Source: Brevibacterium atlanticum (lineage in GTDB: Bacteria > Actinomycetota > Actinomycetes > Actinomycetales > Brevibacteriaceae). From it: DNA of 64,000 bases. This document shows positions 1 through 7,601 of the stretch, piece after piece; the stretch's first letter is position 1, and every line of letters begins with the position of its first letter. A model generated the notes under the pieces. It did not search any database, was not told the DNA's origin, and saw nothing but the letters and a program-made list of their open reading frames with translations. A program made the position numbers and the translations under genes. The stretch is from contig NZ_CP050152.1 in assembly GCF_011617245.1 (NCBI RefSeq), forward strand, positions 3,896,503 through 3,960,502, given 5' to 3'.

Positions 1-780
1 ATCGGCGGCCGGTTTCGTCAGTCGGTGCAGCTCGGGTTCACCCTCGAGATCGACTCGCCAGATCTCGCTGGCTTCGAGTTGACCGGGGATCGGCTTCTCC
101 AGCTCGACGAGGACGAATCGGGCTTCGTCGTCGACGGCCCAGTCGACGAGTCGTCCGCTCGGCAGCGACAGGTAGCGGAAGTCGAGGCCCGCCGGAGCAC
201 TCAGTTCGTCGGTGACCTCGGGGAAGTCGGCTCCTGCCTGGTCGAGCTTCGCCACGGCCAGCGTCTGTCTGCCCGGTCCCAGGTCGTGGTCCCACCGGCG
301 GACGGGAAATCCGGTGTGGAGGATGCCGCTGACCTTCGCCTCGCTGCGTTCGGTGCTGAACTCCTGGTGGTCGGATTCGTCAGCGGCCCAGGTGTGGACC
401 GGGAATTCGACGATGAGGGTTTCGCCCTTGATCTCGATGCGGGAGAATCCGCCCTCATGGTCGGCGAGCTTGCGTGCCTCGCCGGTGTCCGGAAGTGCCC
501 AGAGGCTCGGGCTCTCGGTGTCTTTGCCGTCCTCGCCCTTGCGTTTCGAGGCGAAGACGATCGTGCCGTCGTCGCTCAGCGCGGCCGGCCCGATCGACTG
601 GGCACCGCGGGTCAGGCGCCTGGCCTGTTCGCCGCTGATGTCGGCGAGGTGGGTGAGGGACGAACTGCCTTCGGAATCGAGGAATGAGTACTTGGCGATG
701 ACGCGGCCGTTCTGATTCGTCAGGAGACCTTGCAGGCGGCGGGCGTCGAGGAGTCTGGTCACAGCGTCTGGGGTCGTCAT
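1..780 (-). CDS. S9-family (prolyl oligopeptidase-type) peptidase, N-terminal part only
   Basis: An uninterrupted minus-strand frame runs from an ATG at 780 off the left edge, giving 260 codons without a stop. The product begins MTTPDAVTRLLDARRLQG and is rich in short beta-strand blocks such as GPAALSDDGTIVFAS and SLWALPDTGEARKLADHEGG, the pattern of a WD40/TolB-like seven-bladed propeller at the front of S9 peptidases. The catalytic alpha/beta-hydrolase domain would lie outside the window, so the catalytic Ser, Asp and His cannot be checked. The gene sits just downstream of the lipoprotein at 912-1661, separated by 131 bp containing inverted and direct repeats. A stand-alone propeller protein is the main alternative. 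Confidence 0.7.
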   Translation of the reverse strand, partial: MTTPDAVTRLLDARRLQGLLTNQNGRVIAKYSFLDSEGSSSLTHLADISGEQARRLTRGAQSIGPAALSDDGTIVFASKRKGEDGKDTESPSLWALPDTGEARKLADHEGGFSRIEIKGETLIVEFPVHTWAADESDHQEFSTERSEAKVSGILHTGFPVRRWDHDLGPGRQTLAVAKLDQAGADFPEVTDELSAPAGLDFRYLSLPSGRLVDWAVDDEARFVLVELEKPIPGQLEASEIWRVDLEGEPELHRLTKPAAD

Positions 781-790
781 CGTCCCATCC

Positions 791-914
791 TAGTCGGCCA
801 GACGCACACGGAGCGAAGGATTCGCTGGGGTGCGTGATCAGCCGGCCGACTTCCGAGGCGAGTGATTCGCCGGAGTCCTTGATGCGCCTGATCGGGCGAT
901 TCGCCGGCCGACTA
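791..914. repeat. Inverted and direct repeats between lipoprotein and S9 peptidase genes
   Basis: TAGTCGGCC at 791-799 is the exact reverse complement of GGCCGACTA at 906-914, which includes the lipoprotein stop codon. Two near-identical 16-mers, GATCAGCCGGCCGACT (836-851) and GATTCGCCGGCCGACT (898-913), lie between. This could be a terminator or an mRNA-processing structure; there is no T-tract. Confidence 0.45.
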
Positions 915-1661
915 GCGGAAGCTGGGGGCGGGGACCTTCTCGCCGTCGATGACCACTGTCGGGAGGATCTTCCTGAATTCTTCGTCCGCCTCGGTGTTCG
1001 ACTTCTGGGCGCGCATTTCGATGATGAGGCTGACGAGGCGCCCATTGATCTTGTACCCGACCTGAACCCCGTAGGCGATGGTGGGCTGCTGGTCGATGGC
1101 GAGGATCTCCGTGGCACCGAGTTCCGCCTGGTAGCTCCAGTACTCGCCGGCGCTGAGCGATCCCGTCCGTTCTGCCAGGACCTGCGAGTCCTGCTTCGAA
1201 AAGCCGAACTTTCTCTTCCGGTCGACGACTTCCTGTGCGCTGTCACCGTATTCGTCGGTGCAGTTGATCATGAAGACGTCCGAGTGCGTCGAGTCGTCGG
1301 AGCGGGCGTAGACACGGAACTGGTCCGTGCTGCCGGTGCTGCCCGTCCAATTGTCACCGATCGCGAAGGAGACATTCACGGGACAGGTGTCACCGAGGGT
1401 GACCGTCTCCTTCTTCATCCCCTCAGGGATCCCGCCATCGGTGGGTTCGCCCGTGGGTTCGGAGCCCGCGGTCTTCTGCACGCCGACTCGGACGGGGCCC
1501 GAGGACTTGTCCTCGGTGCGGATCTGCAGGACCGAGCATCCGCTGAGCAGCACGGTCAGCGCGAGAGCTCCGGCGACCACGGCACGCCGCGTCCCGAATG
1601 TGCGTCTCGTGGCACCGGCGGTCCTGTGGCCGCCGATGCTCTTCGGTGACAGCGGAATCAC
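912..1661 (-). CDS. Predicted lipoprotein at the end of the Mrp/two-component operon
   Basis: A 249-residue protein with basic residues, a hydrophobic segment (VVAGALALTVLLSGC) and a lipobox LLSGC near residues 38-42, so it should be lipid-anchored outside the membrane. The mature part has several Cys and Trp residues (for example NCTDEYGDS and GEYWSYQAELG) but no family I recognise. Its ATG at 1661 overlaps the TGA of the histidine kinase (ATGA), the reason for choosing this start, and implies translational coupling. That context suggests a role in sensing or modulating the kinase, as accessory lipoproteins do in other actinobacterial two-component operons. This role is inference only. Confidence 0.75.
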   Translation of the reverse strand: MIPLSPKSIGGHRTAGATRRTFGTRRAVVAGALALTVLLSGCSVLQIRTEDKSSGPVRVGVQKTAGSEPTGEPTDGGIPEGMKKETVTLGDTCPVNVSFAIGDNWTGSTGSTDQFRVYARSDDSTHSDVFMINCTDEYGDSAQEVVDRKRKFGFSKQDSQVLAERTGSLSAGEYWSYQAELGATEILAIDQQPTIAYGVQVGYKINGRLVSLIIEMRAQKSNTEADEEFRKILPTVVIDGEKVPAPSFR

Positions 1662-3007
1662 CGCTGGTCACCTCGGTCGCGCCGCTTCGGGTACCCCGCT
1701 TCCGGGCCGGGATGCTGAGGTGGGCTGTTCGGTGCGGAGCCGGGGTGAGGCGGCTGCGCAGCGGGATTCGGCTGGCTGCCGTAGGGCTGCTGCGGGCCGG
1801 AATTCGGTTGACCGAACTGAGGATTCTGCCCACCGCCCGAGCCGCCGCGCGGCGGCTTGAACTGCGAATGCTGCCCGGAGTCAGGCGGCAGACCACCGGA
1901 GACGGACTCGCCCGTGGTGCGGTTGATCAGGGCACCGTCGACGCGTTCGAGACGACGCTTCGACGTCCGCCTCGGCGTGCCGAGGATCCGTCCGTCGAGT
2001 TCATCCTGGTTCGGCTGACGTGGCGGCAGGAACCCGGGCGCCTGCCGCGGATCCGCCTGCTGCACGGGCTGCACCGCGTGCGATCCGGCGACCACCCGGT
2101 CCATGTGCTCGGACATCTGCGGCACCGTCACCGGTGCGGCATCGGCGAGGACAGGCAGGACCATACGCACCGAGGTGCCGACGCCCTCCTGGCTGAACAG
2201 CTGCACGGAGCCGCCGTGGCGAGTGACGATCGCCCGCACGAGCGAGAGCCCCATTCCCGAACCGGCGACGGCGCGCACTCGCGAACCGCGGGAGAGTTCG
2301 TCCCAGACGCCTTCCTGCTCGGCGAGCGGGATGCCGCTTCCGGTGTCGGCGACCTCGACGACGACCCAACGGTGACCGTCGATGATCTGTTCGTTCGCCC
2401 GCAGTTCGACGACCTCGGCCTGAGACGAGTACTTGAGCGCATTGCCCAGCAGATTGAGGATCGCGGTGAGCAGCAGATCCTCTTCACCGGCGACGTCCGG
2501 CAGCCGCCACGGCGCCCGGGCGACGGTGGCCACGATCATCCGGTCCTCGGCACCCGGCGCGGTCGAGGCGTCCTCGACGGCCTGATGGATGAGCGCATCG
2601 AGGTCGACGCGAGCGTATTCGATGATGCGGGTCTCGACGTCGGCGAGTTTGCGCAGATCGGCGAGCAGACGAGCCACCCGCCGCGACGACACGTCGACCT
2701 GTTTGGCGGCCGGCTCCACCTCGGACAGCGTCCCCCCGTCTCGAACGACCTCGCGGATGCTCGCCGCCGAGGTGCGCAGCGCCGTGAGCGGGTTCTTCAG
2801 CTCGTGGTCGAGGCGGATGAGCATGCGGTTGCGCTTCGTCATCGAATCCTCTGCGGCCGCGGTCTCGATCGACTCCCGCAGCGCCGCCTCCCGCTTCTTC
2901 AGATACCTCCAGCCGAACCATGCACCGACGGCGAGACCGGCGAGCACGAGAACGATCAGGAGCAGAAACAGCCAGACCTGGATCTCAACAACGAGGAAGT
3001 TCGTCAT
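1658..3007 (-). CDS. Sensor histidine kinase with Pro/Gln/Gly-rich C-terminal tail
   Basis: 449 residues. A single membrane segment lies near the N-terminus (VWLFLLLIVLVLAGLAVGAW), followed by a HisKA dimerisation box with phospho-acceptor His (RLDHELKNPLTALRTS) and an ATPase domain with N-box LLGNALKYSS, G1 box VADTGSGIPL and G2 box GSGMGLSLV. There is no large extracellular sensor loop. After the kinase core, roughly the last 110 residues are basic then Pro/Gln/Gly-rich and look disordered, which is unusual for this family. The ATG at 3007 overlaps the TGA of the response regulator (ATGA). A longer reading frame upstream exists but overlaps the regulator and lacks kinase features. It should phosphorylate the regulator encoded at 3004-3756. 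Confidence 0.9.
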   Translation of the reverse strand: MTNFLVVEIQVWLFLLLIVLVLAGLAVGAWFGWRYLKKREAALRESIETAAAEDSMTKRNRMLIRLDHELKNPLTALRTSAASIREVVRDGGTLSEVEPAAKQVDVSSRRVARLLADLRKLADVETRIIEYARVDLDALIHQAVEDASTAPGAEDRMIVATVARAPWRLPDVAGEEDLLLTAILNLLGNALKYSSQAEVVELRANEQIIDGHRWVVVEVADTGSGIPLAEQEGVWDELSRGSRVRAVAGSGMGLSLVRAIVTRHGGSVQLFSQEGVGTSVRMVLPVLADAAPVTVPQMSEHMDRVVAGSHAVQPVQQADPRQAPGFLPPRQPNQDELDGRILGTPRRTSKRRLERVDGALINRTTGESVSGGLPPDSGQHSQFKPPRGGSGGGQNPQFGQPNSGPQQPYGSQPNPAAQPPHPGSAPNSPPQHPGPEAGYPKRRDRGDQR

Positions 3008-3756
3008 ACGTGCCTCTGGCCGTCCTCGCCGCGGACCTCGCCGACGAAGCGGTAGCCGCGGCCCTGCACGGTGGCGATCCACCGCGGTTCGGCAGCGTCC
3101 TCGCCGAGCACCCGTCGCAGCTCCGCGACCCGGGAATCGACGGCGCGAGTGCCCACAGCCTCCTCGAAGCCCCACAGGACCTCGAGCAGACGAGACCGTT
3201 CGATGAGCTCCTCCTTGTGCACCATGAGGTACTCGAGCAGAGTGAAGCCCTTGGGAGTGATGACGAGTTCGCGCTGCCCCAGCCACGCCCTCCGGCCGAC
3301 GCGGTCAACGCGCAGCCCGAAGCTCGAAACCAGCACTGGAGCAGTCGCCAACGGAGGCCCGTCATTGCGGGTGCGTCTGAGCACTGCGCGGATGCGAGCG
3401 ACGAGCTCGTGCGGATCGAAGGGTTTGTTGAGATAGTCGTCGGCGCCCTCTTCGAGCGCCATCGCCCGCTCGACGCCCTCACCGACCTGGGTCAGCAGCA
3501 GCACCGGCACCCAGTTCTCCTCCTGCCGCAGGCGCCTGAGCACCTGCCGACCGTCGGCTCCGGGCATGAGCACATCGAGCACGCAGACATCGGGTTTGTG
3601 CCGGTGGATCTCGTCGAGGGCCAGCAGTCCGTCACTGGCGGGCAGGACCCGGAAACCTGAACGTTCGAGGAAGGGCACCACCGCCCCGAGGACATCGGGC
3701 TCATCATCGGCGACTAAGACGAGTGGTTGGGGCTCGTTGTGATTGTCAGTCGTCAT
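3004..3756 (-). CDS. OmpR/PhoB-family response regulator
   Basis: 250 residues. The receiver domain comes first: acidic pocket VADDEP, phospho-acceptor Asp in CVLDVLMPGADG, and the Lys of NKPFDPHELVARI. A winged-helix DNA-binding domain follows, ending with the family-typical RWIATVQGRGYRFVG. The start chosen is ATG 3756 (MTTDNHNEP), just after the end of mnhG (11-bp overlap). A GTG at 3813 would add 19 residues lying entirely inside mnhG. Stop overlaps the kinase start. It probably controls this operon or envelope and ion homeostasis genes; the target is not visible from sequence. Confidence 0.93.
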   Translation of the reverse strand: MTTDNHNEPQPLVLVADDEPDVLGAVVPFLERSGFRVLPASDGLLALDEIHRHKPDVCVLDVLMPGADGRQVLRRLRQEENWVPVLLLTQVGEGVERAMALEEGADDYLNKPFDPHELVARIRAVLRRTRNDGPPLATAPVLVSSFGLRVDRVGRRAWLGQRELVITPKGFTLLEYLMVHKEELIERSRLLEVLWGFEEAVGTRAVDSRVAELRRVLGEDAAEPRWIATVQGRGYRFVGEVRGEDGQRHV

Positions 3757-4141
3757 GGTGGTCTGGTCCGGTTCCTCTCTGGCGTTCCCAAGCAAGCTCT
3801 CGGGCCTCAGCACGATCGACCGCCTCGGCGAGTTCGTCTCGGTACAGCATAGAACGACGCAGGTGTTTGGTGCGATATCCGGCGCGGCCGACCATATGGG
3901 TGGCGACGGGGATCGTCACCAGCTGGAAGGAGATGATGATCGCCAGGGTCGTCACCGTCGCCCACGTCGGGAACTGGATGGCGACCGCCACGCACACGAG
4001 GGTCAGGCCCAGGACCTGGGGTTTCGCACTCGCGTGCATTCGGGACAGGAGATCCCCGAAGCGGACGAGTCCGACTGCGGCGGCCAAGGACAGGATCGCG
4101 CCGAGGAGGATGAGCGCGCCCGAGACGATGTCAAGAACCAT
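3746..4141 (-). CDS. mnhG: Mrp Na+/H+ antiporter subunit G
   Basis: 131 residues with three hydrophobic segments (around VSGALILLGAILSLAAAVGLV, PQVLGLTLVCVAVAI and VTTLAIIISFQLVTIPVA) and the MnhG/PhaG hallmark RFGDLLSRMHASAKPQVLG. MnhG is a small membrane subunit of the multi-protein Mrp cation/proton antiporter. The C-terminal ~35 residues are charged. It overlaps mnhF by 11 bp upstream and the response regulator start by 11 bp downstream, so it is part of the same transcript. Confidence 0.95.
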   Translation of the reverse strand: MVLDIVSGALILLGAILSLAAAVGLVRFGDLLSRMHASAKPQVLGLTLVCVAVAIQFPTWATVTTLAIIISFQLVTIPVATHMVGRAGYRTKHLRRSMLYRDELAEAVDRAEARELAWERQRGTGPDHHDD

Positions 4142-4772
4142 TGTTCTTCCCTTCCCCGGAGGTCTTGCCAGTGTCCGTCGAGCCCTGGCTCATGTGCTCG
4201 GCGTCATCGGGTCCGGCGTCGGGACCCGTGCCCTCACCCTCCCCGCCGGCATCGGCGTGGGTGTCGTAGGTCGGGTCCTCGATCACGGTGACCTCATCGG
4301 TGATCGGGCCGGCCTGCTGGGGCGACTCGGAGCGCGCCCCCGCCTCGGCGGCCGTGTCCTCACCCTGCGCCGACGCACCCTGCTCACCAGCACCTACCTC
4401 ACCGGCACCCGACGATGTCTCATCGCGGGCCTCCCGCGGCATGTGCCAGTCGGTGCTGGAGAAATCGGACAGCGCCCCCGCCTCGGCGCCGGGGGTCATC
4501 GAATCGGACTTCGAGACGTACCGGGACACGCTCACGGACCCGACGAAGCCGAGCATCGCGAGCACGATGAGCACCGGCAGCAGATCAGTGCGATCCGACA
4601 GCGCCATGTACCCGCCGAGGCCGCACATGATCGAGGCCAACACCACGTCGGTGCCGATCATGCGGTCGAGGATCGAAGGCCCGCGGACGATGCGGAAGAG
4701 CGCGAGGACCACCGAGGTGGCCAGCAGCACCGAACCGGCGACGATGAGGAAGTCGAGGACGAGCTGACTCAT
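4131..4772 (-). CDS. mnhF: Mrp Na+/H+ antiporter subunit F with long acidic C-terminal tail
   Basis: 213 residues, while MnhF proteins are usually about 90. The N-terminal ~90 residues match the family: three hydrophobic segments and the motif RIVRGPSILDRMIGTDVVLA. The remaining ~120 residues are hydrophilic and acidic, rich in Gly, Ala, Glu, Asp and Ser (SGAGEVGAGEQGASAQGED, GGEGEGTGPDAGPDDAEH), and look disordered. The start is ATG 4772, which overlaps the 3' end of mnhE by 4 bp. The frame stays open upstream but there encodes an Arg/His-rich shadow of mnhE. The tail parallels a similar one on MnhC. Confidence 0.93.
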   Translation of the reverse strand: MSQLVLDFLIVAGSVLLATSVVLALFRIVRGPSILDRMIGTDVVLASIMCGLGGYMALSDRTDLLPVLIVLAMLGFVGSVSVSRYVSKSDSMTPGAEAGALSDFSSTDWHMPREARDETSSGAGEVGAGEQGASAQGEDTAAEAGARSESPQQAGPITDEVTVIEDPTYDTHADAGGEGEGTGPDAGPDDAEHMSQGSTDTGKTSGEGKNNGS

Positions 4773-5395
4773 GCGCGGCCTCCCGCAGTCTCGCCCAGCG
4801 GATCCGGCCGGGACCGCAGCGCGGCGAGGTCCCGGTGTGAACCGAGGGTGCGGATGAGCAGCTCCTCGATGTGATAGACCTGCGCTTTGGCCTTGCGCAC
4901 CTTCTCCTCGGAATCGCAGTCGAGGAAGTGCAGGTAGAGGATGCCCATCGACCGGTCGCTGTCGATGATGATCGAACCGGGGATGAGGCTGGCGGCGTCG
5001 GCGATGAGCGTGAGCACGAGGTCCGAGCTCGTGCGCAGATCGCACGCGACGACCGAACCGGCACCGACGGCGCGGGGCCGGAACGCGTACCATGCGACCT
5101 CGATCGAGGCGTAGAGCACCGAGTAGATGAACCACAGGGCGAAGACCAGCGCATGCCAGACGTTGAACCGGCCGGAGAGCACCACCGGCGGAAGGTAGAA
5201 GACGCGGGTGACGAGGAAGGCGACCACGATGCCCGAGAGCACGGTGATCACAGTGACCGAATCCCACAGCATCAGCCACAGCAGGACGAGGGAGACGAGC
5301 AGCACGAGCTGCTGCACGAATCCCCTGCCGCGGCTCATCCGCGGTCGGGTCGCATCGGCGGGACGGCTCAAGCGCGTCGATCGTCTCGGACTCAT
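4769..5395 (-). CDS. mnhE: Mrp Na+/H+ antiporter subunit E
   Basis: 208 residues. Two or three hydrophobic segments near the N-terminus (LVLLVSLVLLWLMLWDSV and HALVFALWFIYSVLYASIEV) are followed by a soluble domain with the family signature LVLTLIADAASLIPGSI and a segment GILYLHFLDCD. MnhE is a membrane subunit needed for assembly of the antiporter complex. The ATG at 5395 shares one base with the TGA of mnhD, and the stop overlaps mnhF. Confidence 0.95.
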   Translation of the reverse strand: MSPRRSTRLSRPADATRPRMSRGRGFVQQLVLLVSLVLLWLMLWDSVTVITVLSGIVVAFLVTRVFYLPPVVLSGRFNVWHALVFALWFIYSVLYASIEVAWYAFRPRAVGAGSVVACDLRTSSDLVLTLIADAASLIPGSIIIDSDRSMGILYLHFLDCDSEEKVRKAKAQVYHIEELLIRTLGSHRDLAALRSRPDPLGETAGGRA

Positions 5396-6975
5396 CAGCT
5401 CTCATCTCCGAGCACATTGGAGACATAGTCAAGCGGCGTCTGCAGATTCTCCGCCGCCCGCTCGGCCATCCCCCACAGGGGTTCGGCCGCGACCGTGAGC
5501 ACGATCGAGGCGATGACGATCACCGAGGTGGCCACCACCATGGCCGGGGGCACGCCGATCTGAGACTTCCACTTCTTCCCCGCCAGCAGCGTCTTCTTCC
5601 GATCGGCGAACTCGTCGACGAGGTCCGCATTGGGTTCCTCGACGTCGGCGGGATCGCGCCAGAACGCGAGGTTGAAGGTACGGCCGATGACGTAGAGGGT
5701 GAGCAGGCTCGTCACGGCACCGGCGACGATGAGGACCGTCGGCAGCCACGCATGCTCGTCGAAGCCGGCGAGGAACAGCGCGACCTTGCCGATGAAGCCG
5801 GAGAACGGCGGAATGCCGGAGAGGTTGAGCGCCGGAACGAAGAAGAGGATCGTCAGCACCGGGGAGAGCACCATGAGTCCGCCCAACGACCTCGTCGAGG
5901 TGGACCCGCCGCGCATCTCCACGAGCCCGATGGCCAGGAACAGTGCGGTCTGGACGATGATGTGGTGGAGCGTGTAGTAGATCGCCGCGGACAGGCCCAC
6001 ACTCGTGCCCAGAGCCACGCCGAAGAGCATGTAGCCGATGTGGGAGACGAGGGTGAAGGACACGATCCTCTTGATCTCCGACTGCGCGATCGCGCCGAGG
6101 ATGCCCACGAGCATCGTCAGTCCCGCCGCGATGAGCAGCGGCACCCGCAGCGACGAATCGGCGAACAGCAGCGTCTCCGTCCGGATGATCGCGTAGATGC
6201 CGACCTTCGTCAGCAGTCCCGCGAACACCGCAGTGACCGGGGCCGGCGCCGTCGGGTACGAGTCAGGCAGCCAGAACGAGAGCGGGAAGATCGCGGCCTT
6301 GATGCCGAAGCCGAGCAGCAGCAGCACATGGAGGATCATCTGCACATCGGCCGGAAGATCGGAGATCCGCTCGGACAGCTGCGCCATGTTCACCGTGCCG
6401 GTCGCGGCGTAGATGATGCCGATCGCGGTGAGGAAGATGACCGAGGACACGAGCGAGATGATCACATAGGTCACGCCCGCCCGGATCCGCTCGGCCGTCG
6501 CACCGAGAGTGAGCAGAACATACGAGGCGACGAGGAACATCTCGAAGCCCACGTAGAGGTTGAACAGGTCACCGGCGAGGAAGGAGTTCGCGATGCCCGC
6601 ACACAGCACCAGATAGCTGGGGTTGAACACGGAGATCGGGGTCTCGTTCGAATCGTCGTTCGCGTCCTGACTCAGGGCGTAGACGAGCACGCACAGGGTC
6701 ACCAGCGAGGACACGATGAGCATCAGCGCCGAGAGCCTGTCGGCCACGAGCACGATGCCCGCCGGCGGCTCCCACCCGCCGATGGCCACGACCTGCGGCC
6801 CATGCGCGTCGACGCCGAAGAGCACGATCGTGGCGATGACCATGACCGCCACGAGGATCGCGATCGACACGACGTTCTGCGCCTTCGTGTGCTTGGAGAG
6901 GATGAGCGCAATGCCCGCTCCGATGAGCGGCAGCAGAACCGGCAGCGGGATGAGGAAGGGGAGGAGATCGATCAT
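5395..6975 (-). CDS. mnhD: Mrp Na+/H+ antiporter subunit D
   Basis: 526 residues, a polytopic membrane protein of the proton-translocating NADH-quinone oxidoreductase M/N-like family. It has about 14 hydrophobic segments, the Lys-bearing segment GFGIKAAIFPLSFWLPDSYP and the family motif SEIKRIVSFTLVSHIGYMLFG. It should form one of the ion-conducting modules of the Mrp complex. A hydrophilic stretch near residues 450-485 (EEPNADLVDEFADRKK) precedes the last membrane helix. The gene overlaps mnhC by 4 bp upstream. Confidence 0.96.
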   Translation of the reverse strand: MIDLLPFLIPLPVLLPLIGAGIALILSKHTKAQNVVSIAILVAVMVIATIVLFGVDAHGPQVVAIGGWEPPAGIVLVADRLSALMLIVSSLVTLCVLVYALSQDANDDSNETPISVFNPSYLVLCAGIANSFLAGDLFNLYVGFEMFLVASYVLLTLGATAERIRAGVTYVIISLVSSVIFLTAIGIIYAATGTVNMAQLSERISDLPADVQMILHVLLLLGFGIKAAIFPLSFWLPDSYPTAPAPVTAVFAGLLTKVGIYAIIRTETLLFADSSLRVPLLIAAGLTMLVGILGAIAQSEIKRIVSFTLVSHIGYMLFGVALGTSVGLSAAIYYTLHHIIVQTALFLAIGLVEMRGGSTSTRSLGGLMVLSPVLTILFFVPALNLSGIPPFSGFIGKVALFLAGFDEHAWLPTVLIVAGAVTSLLTLYVIGRTFNLAFWRDPADVEEPNADLVDEFADRKKTLLAGKKWKSQIGVPPAMVVATSVIVIASIVLTVAAEPLWGMAERAAENLQTPLDYVSNVLGDES

Positions 6976-7601
6976 GCGTCGCCCCCCTTTGAGTCCTTCG
7001 CATCCTCGGCGGCTTCGGCCTCCTCGGCACTGTGCGCGTCCGTCTGGGAGTCCACGACCGCCTCGGCGATGGCATCGGCCTGGGCCGGATTCGGGGCCTC
7101 GTCGATCTCCTCGGCGACGACTTCGCGCTCATCGGGAGTGCCGTCGTCGTCGAGGTCGACGGCGCCCCTGATCGGGGACTCCGCCTCGTCACCGAACTCG
7201 GTGTCGTCGTAGTCGGTGCTCGCCTCCGCCTCGGAGTCGATGACCTTGGTGATCGCGACCTGGAGGTCGGCGTCGTCGTCCTGCAGCGAATCGGCGCGCA
7301 TGAGCCTCCACGAGCGGTAGATCATCGCCAGCAGGAACGCGGTCACGGCGAAGGTGATGACGATTGCGGTGAGGATGAGGGCCTGCGGCAGCGGATCGGA
7401 CATGCCCTCCGTCGACAGGTTCTCTCCGTCGGTCAGCGGCACCGAACCGCGTCCGGCGGTGAGGATGAGCAGCAGGTTCGCACCGTTGCCGAGCAGGATG
7501 AAGCCGAGCAGGACACGGGTCAGCGACCTCTCGAGCATGAGGTAGATGCCGGCGGCGAAGAGGACGCCCATGGCCAGGACCATGACGAAGGGCATGCTCA
7601 T
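6972..7601 (-). CDS. mnhC: Mrp Na+/H+ antiporter subunit C with acidic C-terminal extension
   Basis: 209 residues, against about 113 for typical MnhC/NuoK-like subunits. The first ~110 residues carry three membrane segments and the family core [19 protein letters not shown] and [21 protein letters not shown]. The last ~100 residues are strongly acidic ([38 protein letters not shown]) and probably cytoplasmic and disordered. ATG 7601 overlaps the stop of mnhA by 4 bp. Confidence 0.95.
   Translation of the reverse strand: MSMPFVMVLAMGVLFAAGIYLMLERSLTRVLLGFILLGNGANLLLILTAGRGSVPLTDGENLSTEGMSDPLPQALILTAIVITFAVTAFLLAMIYRSWRLMRADSLQDDDADLQVAITKVIDSEAEASTDYDDTEFGDEAESPIRGAVDLDDDGTPDEREVVAEEIDEAPNPAQADAIAEAVVDSQTDAHSAEEAEAAEDAKDSKGGDA

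Noticed and set aside
5752..7212. Long plus-strand frame opposite mnhD/mnhC
   Set aside because: His/Arg/Asp-rich shadow of the antiporter genes; no domain features.
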